Positions 56,713 to 64,000 of a stretch of 64,000 nucleotides of DNA are shown here, in pieces (within the stretch, counting starts at the first letter, position 1; every line of letters begins with the position of its first letter). Under the pieces are notes generated by a model, which worked only from the letters and a program-made list of their open reading frames with translations, was not told the DNA's origin and made no database searches. The stretch comes from Pithys albifrons albifrons (lineage: Eukaryota > Chordata > Aves > Passeriformes > Thamnophilidae): the NCBI RefSeq assembly GCF_047495875.1, contig NC_092497.1:60549477-60613476 (forward strand), read 5' to 3'. A program made the position numbers and the translations under genes.

Positions 56713-59700
56713 AAACACCTAAAGATTCCCATGTTCACAGGGAGTAGAGTTGGCTAGGTTTTTCATTTTTTATTGCAGGGAATTGCTGGCATTAACTGAT
56801 AATCAAGAGACTCATAAAAATGTCTGATCTTTTTTCCTGGAGTGTTGCTTTGGGTTGAGCCTTCAGAGTTGATTGAGAAGATAAGTGTTGGGGGGGGAGG
56901 AACAGGTGTATCACAGTTGACGTGATCAGAATTCGTAAATTGGTCCTTTATTGACTTTTGGAGAAAATTATGTATGTTTGCAATTACAAAATTAAAAATT
57001 CTATTTGTTGCACGTGGCCTTACAGGATTTACATTTGAAGTTTCTCCTGCCTCCATATGCCTGTTTCTCCATTCACTGTATAATGAGTATATATTTATAC
57101 ACATATGTTTGTATATATCTATATCTAATCTATTTAACTCCTGTAGTTAAGTAAATATTGGACAGATATCTTAGAGTGAGGAAGTTTAGCAGCCATACCT
57201 GATCCACAAATAAAACAAAAGCCTGACATTATACACAAATTTCTATGTTACACTGTGACAGTATCCTTTTTTCTTCAGATTACAAATGTGTGGAATATAT
57301 TAACATACATGACTATATTTAAGATAATTTCTTTTTTTCTTGGACTGTATTAATATGTAATGATCTGATTTTTTCCCAGTTTTTTTAAAAAAAAAGAGTT
57401 ATGTCATATGTAAATGTACATGAAAACAGTCACCTGCACACCACTGCTCATTAGAAAGGAGTATATTTATCAACTAGCTGACACATTATCTTCCGTTATT
57501 CATACACACACACGCACACGTATGGACACCAAACAGACCATGCTTAGTATTGAAAAAGAAGCAGTAATTTCTTAATTACCACTCCATCTGCAGTACTATC
57601 TATTATACATGTAGATTAATTTTCCTGGATTTCTCATTTTTTATCATCCATGCCATCATCTTATTCATGTGCAGTTCACACTGGTTTTACTGAAAGATGA
57701 AAAAAAAATTCAGTCAAAATTAGTTTCAATAAAGAAATAAGACAGTAAGGCTTGGAGTTTTCTGCTGCTTATTTCCTATTTTCTCTCATACGTAAAGTAG
57801 TCTGGATTCTACTATGCCATTCACTACTTTCCAAAAGAAATAGCTTTACAGTGGAAGTCCATAAAATGCATTGTGTCTAAAAAAAGAACAACCAAGTTCA
57901 TTTTACATAAATGCTCTACAAATAAGAACTAAAAGACTCTTTTTTATCTGCACAGAGTTACCATCATGTTTTTGCTTTGGAAGATATGAAATCAGACACC
58001 TGTAAGTAAAAGTGGAAATCTTACTGAAAACTAAGTTTGTTAGCTATTTTATTTGTGACAACCAAAACCATTTTTTTTTTTTGGTCAGGATGACCCTCAG
58101 AAAAAGAAAAAAAATCCCATTCTACAGTTTTAAAAAGCCTGTCCTACATATGTAAAGTTATTTTAACATGTCACATTACATTGTATTGTATTATGTAACA
58201 GTATAGTGCAGGTGTTGTGTAAAAGTCATCTAACATAGTATTTTTTAACTGTCACTATTTAGATTTAATTGCTGTGCTATTCCTGAGTGAGTCATACCTT
58301 GGATTAATATTTTAACAACTGACAGTATGTATTATATCTCTTTTTTCCTTACTTAATTTATAGGTGATTAGTTAACAGTCATTTCTGATCTTCAGGGCTT
58401 ATTCTTCAAAAACACAAAGATCAGCTTATATAAAGACAAAACTATAAAGCTCAACTCACTGTTTTTCAAGGAAGCTCAGTCTCTTGTGTACATTGCACTG
58501 TTGAACAAGTTCTTCTCAGACCTAAATAATATCCCTTAGATGATAAATTCAGTGAAAGAAACCAAACCCAAACATGACACATGTTTAGCTTTGAATTACT
58601 TAACAGGAACTCCTGTGAAATTATCTCAGGTGCAAATATTCTTCCACCAACCTACTCATGCTCATTTTACTCCTTCCCAAATCTGCAGTGATTTGTCTTC
58701 TCCATGGCTGTAAACAAGCCTGGAGGAGCTCTCTATATCTAGGGTGCAAATAAATGTAGAGAGGCAAGACAAAGAATAGGAACAGGATGTGTTGCTCTGT
58801 GACGCTATATTTAATGCCTAAAGCAAATGTGTAACCCTACAAAAGGATGGCATTTCTGAGGAGTGGTGCAGAGGTAAATATGAAGTTATCCTGTGATTAT
58901 AGTCCTCCTCTTTGGAAACCTTTATTTACAGCCTATTAACGAAATATGGAGATGTGCCTTAATGGAGCTGTACTGCAGAGAAGGCAGGGCTTCTGCGTGC
59001 ATAGTCTGTGAAGCTTGTGCTGGGGGGTGTCTGAAAGTCTTCTCCCTCTGCATTTTAAGAAGTTGCTGTTTTCAGTTGTGTGTGCTCTCATCACAGGTGT
59101 GACAGCTATTCTTTCATGGGGACAGAGATTGAGCTTGTTCTGTGTTGTAGAGTAATGAACAAAAGGAAAACTCTCAGTATGCACTAAAATATGAGGAGGG
59201 CAAAAGATAAGTAATGGCAGTGTTTTCTCCAGTGCTGGCAGTTCAGATGCTGGAATAAATCAGGAACAGTGTATGACTTAAAATGTGACATCCTGGGTTT
59301 ATTCTTCTGAACATGAGTTCCCTGTAGCTCTTCAGTGAGGCAAATCTAACTGAGGTTTGTAGGAGAGAGGACTTGTTGTACCAAGAACTCCATAATCATC
59401 ATGTACTGCCTTAGCAAACTGGCTTATTTCGAGGTAAAATATAGCCTCTCCGGCTGAGGTGGTCTTAAGTTTTGGGGTTTTTTTTGCCTTTTAAGAGGAA
59501 GACTAACCACATGTAGGGAGGAATGGAACTGCCAAGATGGAAATTAACACAGCAGCTGTATAAGCAGCACAATCAGAGGGCTCTGTCACAGAAGCTTCTT
59601 CGAGGAATCATGAAGTCAACATCTCTGTCTGATCTGATTGAGGCACTTCACCTGGTCAGAGGATCTTTTAAACCTGAAACTAAGGTTCAGCACAACTTTC

Positions 59701-59737
59701 TAACCTGAATATTGTCACAGTTGATGACTGCAGGACT

Positions 59738-59740
<3 letters not shown>
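56713..59740. other. Intronic DNA; short CA repeat at 57503-57520
   Basis: About 3 kb, AT-rich, with an imperfect (CA)n (CACACACACACGCACACG) and no recognised exon or transposon. The frames at 58893-59102 and 58936-59184 are complementary shadows without motif support. Confidence 0.4.

Positions 59741-59771
<31 letters not shown>
59741..59771. repeat. (GT)15 dinucleotide microsatellite
   Basis: An uninterrupted GT run of about 31 bp, a likely length-polymorphic marker. Confidence 0.97.
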
Positions 59772-59774
<3 letters not shown>

Positions 59775-59837
59775 CATGACAAGTTTTTGCTAAACTAAAC
59801 TTGCTCTCTGCTCAAGTCACTTAAGAAGAGTTTTATT

Positions 59838-59955
59838 AAGAAAACAAACAATAACAATAAAAAAAATCTAAAGCAAACAAAACCAAAACCACCTTAAAAA
59901 ACCTAAACCAACAACACATCACCTAAATAAAAAACTAAATAAATAAAAATAAAAA
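59838..59955. repeat. A/C-rich low-complexity tract
   Basis: AAACAAACAATAACAATAAAAAAAATC.. passing into AATAAATAAAAATAAAAAAT. It is the complement-type counterpart of the T/G tracts elsewhere. Confidence 0.8.
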
Positions 59956-60894
59956 ATAACTAGTAACATGTTTTCCTACAAATGTAAAAATACTCATCCC
60001 ACTTTCATTGTTATTCCTCCTCCTTCATTTTCAACAGCCTTCAAATGCTACTGTTTGTTTCCAACAAGTTATTCCATTACACTTTGCATATATTGAAGGA
60101 GCAGATGTTTCAAATTCCAATTGAGCATATTTTCAGTAGATACAGCTGTAAGCATCTGGAAGCATTTCCACAAGTAAAAGGAAACAACATAAACAAGATG
60201 GTTTATTTTGTGTTTCAGTTCTATTTCATTCAAGTCACTTTCATTTACATTTTGTTGGGGAGAAATCTGATTTCAATTTTTTTAGAACCACAAAGATCAC
60301 ATGATGGCTTCTGAGGGCTTCTAAGCAGCACTGTCAGGAACATCAGCCTGCAGAAATCTAGGTTTTTTCTTCAAAATACATAATGGTTATATAGGTTTCA
60401 GCTCTTTATAAACTGATAATAAAATAGTGCTACAAGAAGAACTAGTATAATAATAATTGTAGAGTTTTGGATTGAATAGCAAGCACAGTAGATAAAGGAT
60501 TTGAATGTAAAAATAGGAGAAAATGCAAAGTCGCAAGAACTCAGTGATAAGGCTTTCAAGAATTTGCGGGAGAAGTAATAATTCCTGGAGATGACACCCC
60601 TAATTTCTAGAAATGAGAAGCCAAAAGTTTGTTAATCAGAACTCCTGAAAAATTATTCATTTCACTAATATAAATAATTTCATTTATTTTTGGGGGGCCA
60701 TTACTGTGTTACATCTGCAACACATCAGAGTGGCAACACACATTAGCAATGCCATGTTTTATGGATGAGGAGCACATGAGGTGCCCAGGCTAGGAACTGG
60801 AAATATTTGTATCCAGGCAGTTGGTACCACGGTTCATAGCACATCAACAACTACCTCCTCTGTGCTTTACTTCACGGGTAAGATCTGCCTTCTC
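59956..60894. other. Intronic DNA, nothing recognised
   Basis: AT-rich. The 89-aa frame at 60045-60314 is not recognised. Confidence 0.4.
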
Positions 60895-62245
60895 ATCTCC
60901 AGGCCAGTCTCTTGAGTATCTTCATCCCTTCACTGGACTCTCTGTAGCAAGTCCTTGTCTCTCTTAAACTGGGGTGCCCAGAACTGCATGCAGTAGGGCC
61001 AGGTGTGGCACTGGGCTGCAGGATCTCCTCCCCTGACCTGCTGGCAACACGTCTTATAATGCAGCTCAGGGTATCACTGGCTGCCTTTCTCTCAGGAGAA
61101 CATCACTGGCTCATGTTCAACTTGGAGGCCATCAGGAGCCCCAAGGCATTTTCTTCCAATGTGCTTCCCAGATGGGCATCCCCCAACCGGTGCTGGTGCC
61201 TGGAGATGTTCCTCTGACTTTGTTGAGATGCAGCCCCTTTCTCCAGACTGCCCAAGTCCCTCTGGATTGGCAACACCACCCACTGGCATATCAGCCCTTC
61301 CTCCCAGTTTGGTGTCATCAGCAAATTTGCTGAGTGTGCACCTGTCCCATCATCCCGACCATTAATGAAGATGTGACAGAGGACTGGACCCAGTACTAAT
61401 GCTTGGGGTACACCTCTATTCAGTGGCGTCCAACTGTAATTCATGCCATTCTGGGCCTTGCTGTTTAGCCATCTCACTGACTGCTTATTCATTCCATACT
61501 TCCACAGCTTGTCTGTGGGGATCTTGTGGGACACATTGTCAAAAGCCTTACTGAGGCAGTGCCTGCTGCTCTCCCTCATCTATGAAGTCAGTCATTTCAT
61601 CATAGAGATTTCCCAAGTTGGTCAGGCATGACTTACAAGTGTACACTTGGCAAATGCTCCCGATGACCGACTTGTCCTTCTTTTGCCTGGAAATTGTTTC
61701 CAGGATTAGATGCTCCATCACCCTCTGAGAGGTTGAAGTGAGTCTGACTCTAGTTCTCTTGAATCCACCTTCTTGCTCCTCTTGAGGACATTTGCTTTCC
61801 TCCAGGCTTCTCTCAGTCACCATGACTGATCAAGAGTCATTGAGAGTGGCCTTACAGTGACATCAGCCATCTCCCTCAGCACTTATGGGTGCAGTCCCAC
61901 CAGGGCCCATGGACATATGTAAATCCAGTTCACTTAAAAATTCCCTGATCAGATCCTCTTCCACCAAGGGTACATCTTCCTTGCTCCAGCCTTTCCCCTT
62001 GGTCTGTGGGATTTGGGATTCCCAAAGGTCAGTCTTGCTAGTGAAGACTCAGTTGAAGAAGGCATTCCGTACCTCAGCCTTTTCCATGTCCTGTGTCACC
62101 AGGTCCCCCAACTCATTCAACAGCAGGACCTGGCCTTGCTTTTGTCAACTGTCCACTTACAGAAGCCTTTATTGTTGTCTTTGACATCTCTTCCCAGAGA
62201 TTCCATTTAGGCTTTAACTTTCCCAGTTTCATTCCTGGAGGTTTA
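60895..62245 (-). mobile_element. CR1 LINE, antisense, central RT region to 3' domain
   Basis: Read on the minus strand this is CR1 ORF2 and 3' sequence. LSKAFDNVSHKIPTDKLWKYG is the RT catalytic-Asp block (61500-61570); RGVPQALVLGPVLCHIFING follows. The FADD box is intact at the nucleotide level (61314-61325, reading AKFADDTKLGG) but has shifted out of the 158-aa frame 61103-61579, so a frameshift lies between it and the upstream block. Plus-strand landmarks include CTGGACCCAGTACTAATGC..GGGGTACACC (61385-61412) and GGCTCATGTTCAACTTGG (61109). Upstream RT sequence continues to about 62245 (around CCCATTTAGGC..CCCAGTTTCATTCCTGGAGG). The copy is cut at both ends; no terminal ATTCTGTG repeats are seen. 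It is GC-rich relative to flanks and inactive. Confidence 0.95.
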
Positions 62246-63334
62246 GACAACTTTGGATTTTAAACTGTATAGGTTAAAAGAAAGAATGTACAAGAAATGG
62301 CAAATACAAATTTATAAATAGTTCTATGAATACATGTGTTTTGTCAAAAACAAAAGGAGTGCTTACCTTTGATTTACACATTGTTCCAACATCTTAAAAG
62401 TGTCCTTCTCCACCCAGCTTTAGGAACAGTAACAATGGCAGTAATACACTATAAATAGTGAATAGCTGAAATGAGCAATTTGTGAATGCTTGATAGGCTG
62501 AAATTTGTTTGCATAAACTGCTCAACATTTATCTTACATATTTTCAGAATTCTGTGTATAAATAAGTCAGGAAAAGAAATAACCAAATTGTCAAGTAGTT
62601 AAACCACAGCATATAATGAGGCCTGTTCTAATGAACATATAACTTATTTTGTACTCAGACATAAAATGTATTGTAAATAACCAGTGCTGTGCAAGCTCTA
62701 AGTGACTCTGAACTCATCTATTCATCCTCTGATGTTGTCACTAAATTAATGTGAGTGGGCAACAGAACTCAGTCATAAAGTATTGTGTGTCTTTGAGGAA
62801 TGTTACCTGCATCTGGTCACCTGTACCATTGCAATCATCTATTGTAAGATGCAGAACCTGTTAATTGGATATGTCAGTGTGTGACTTACTGTGCTGAAGT
62901 TTATACAGATCCATGAATCATCTGTATCCATCTGATGGTACTGTGCTTTTTTCAGAAACTGAAGTATTGCTTCTTTGATGGAACAGTTTACTGCTTAGGG
63001 ATTAACAGTCCTATCATATGCAAGCAGCTCAGTTCACTTTCAGTTTGTACAAATCCAGCTCTTTGCAGTCTGCAGCTTTGCATGTCCTACCAGACTTGTA
63101 GTCACTTCACAGGGTAAATGAAGACCTTTGATATAACTGGCAGTATTTGCATGCAAGTGTGTTCAGTCTGAGGAATATGCATCACTTGAAGGATTATAGC
63201 CCCAAACTGGAAATGTGGATGTGTGTGCAGAGAATAGTTGCCCTAATAACTAATAGTAATTTTTTTCTTTTTTTTTCATTAAGAATGCAAATTTACTTAT
63301 GGCGGCTGAAAATAAAAAGTACTCAGTGACCTCC
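62246..63334. other. Intronic DNA, nothing recognised
   Basis: AT-rich, with no repeat or exon seen. Short frames at 62935-63117 and 63147-63329 have no motif. Confidence 0.4.
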
Positions 63335-63917
63335 TGATGTTGTTTAACCCCAAACAGTGACTAAAACCCTCAAAACTGCTCACTCACTCATCCGCTGCAG
63401 GGTGGGGGAGAGAATCAGAAGAGTATAAGTGAGAAGGTTTATGGGTTAAGATACAGGCAGTTTAATAGGGAAGGCAAAAGATGCAAACACAAGCAAATAA
63501 AACCAAGGAATTCATTCACTGCGTCCCATGTGCAGGCAGGTACTCAGCAGTCCTCAGAATGACAGAGCTCCATCATGTGTAACAGTGACTTGGGAAGACT
63601 CTGAATGGCCCCCCACTTCCTTCTCTCCCCAGCTTTATGTACTGAGCATGAAGCCATATGGAGTCTGGAGTATCCCTTTGGTCAGTTGAGGGCAGCTGTC
63701 CTGGCTGTGTCCCCTCCCAGTGTCCTGGGCACCCCCAGTCCTGTCGCAGGTGGATTGGAGTAAGAAGCTGAAAAGCTCTGAGCACTGTGCAAGCCTTGCT
63801 CAGCAATCACAAATACATCCCCGAGTTAATCACCCTGTTTCCAGCGCAAATCCAAAACACAACCCTATGTTAGCCACTGTGAAGAAAATTAACTCTATCC
63901 CAGCCAAAACCAGCACA
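63335..63917 (-). mobile_element. ERVL-type avian solo LTR, antisense, near-perfect TSD
   Basis: On the minus strand the 583-bp LTR starts TGTGCTGGTTTTGGCTGGGATAGAGTTAATTTTCTTCA (63917 downward) and ends GGGGTTAAACAACATCA at 63335. Both ends are hallmarks of a very common avian ERVL-class LTR. Inside, on the minus strand, are GGGAGGGGACACAGCC..ACAGCTG, CTGACCAAAGGGATACTCC, a TATA-like ACATAAAG (63633-63640), an ATTAAA poly(A)-type signal (63461-63466), and CTCACTTATACTCTTCTGATTCTCTCCCCCACCC before the end. The 5 bp flanks are CCTCC (63330-63334) and CCTAC (63918-63922), a 5-bp target duplication with one mismatch, as expected for ERVL. No internal retroviral genes are attached. Confidence 0.9.
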
Positions 63918-64000
63918 CCTACTCTGTGCTGAGGTGAGTTTATGGAAGATACTAAAAGGCTGTGCAGTTGCTGTTGTGCTTTATTATATTGATTATTGTG

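Larger units (their letters stand above)
49990..64000 (+). other. CAMK4: Presumed CAMK4 downstream intron (partial)
   Basis: This begins with the consensus donor GTAAGT at 49990 and runs to the window end. The next CAMK4 exon should encode a VDKKIVRTEIG-like stretch; none was recognised. The intron contains a T/G-rich tract right after the donor, a sense CR1 (54.7-56.6 kb), an antisense CR1 (60.9-62.2 kb) and an antisense ERVL-type LTR (63.3-63.9 kb). Confidence 0.75.

Noticed and set aside
1..64000. CRISPR arrays, tRNA or rRNA genes, bacterial operons or phage genes
   Set aside because: No regularly spaced direct repeats, cloverleaf-like conserved boxes, ribosomal RNA sequence or compact gene arrangement; the repeat content is avian.

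Overview
This is non-bacterial DNA, most likely from a bird. It is AT-rich, with no operons and almost no coding capacity. Its recognisable repeats are CR1 LINE copies of several ages (3' ends of the 'GGAAGGGACCT..AGATCATCTAGTCCAACC' and 'ATTCTGTG' types) and avian endogenous-retrovirus LTRs. The taxonomic call rests on repeat content and one exon. I cannot name the order or species.

One protein-coding exon is clear: 49911-49989 (+), 79 nt, between a pyrimidine-rich acceptor (..TTTAATTTAG) and a consensus donor (GTAAGT). Its 26 codons contain GATSIVYR and YAVKML, matching the glycine-rich loop and ATP-binding lysine of calcium/calmodulin-dependent protein kinase IV (CAMK4). The simplest reading is that the window lies inside CAMK4 on the + strand: 1-49910 is upstream intron and 49990-64000 is the start of the next intron. 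No other CAMK4 exon was recognised. CAMK4 is expected on the Z chromosome in birds, which the sequence alone cannot prove.

Layout: 1.3-2.7 kb, an ancient antisense CR1 with a younger CR1 3' end inside it; 3.9 kb, a CR1 tail; 14.3-15.1 kb, a sense CR1 3' end; 19.1 kb, a 74-bp-period tandem duplication; 19.6 kb, a CR1 tail; 23.3-25.0 and 39.3-41.1 kb, two inverted copies of a ~1.8-kb sequence; 32.1-32.5 kb, an antisense LTR; 37.3-37.8 kb, a sense solo LTR with a 4-bp target duplication; 38.1-38.45 kb, a broken stretch resembling a ZP3-type zona pellucida domain; 49.9 kb, the CAMK4 exon; 54.7-56.6 kb, a sense CR1 with a decayed reverse transcriptase; 60.9-62.2 kb, an antisense CR1; 63.3-63.9 kb, an antisense ERVL-type solo LTR. 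T/G-rich low-complexity tracts are scattered through the window.

The most unusual feature is the inverted-repeat pair. A 737-bp core (23831-24567 against 39712-40448) differs by only 6 substitutions and no indels, while the flanking parts of the same arms differ at roughly 7-9% with indels. That pattern suggests recent gene conversion between the two arms. I found no evidence for a multi-gene novel system. Most of the window reads as ordinary intronic DNA.
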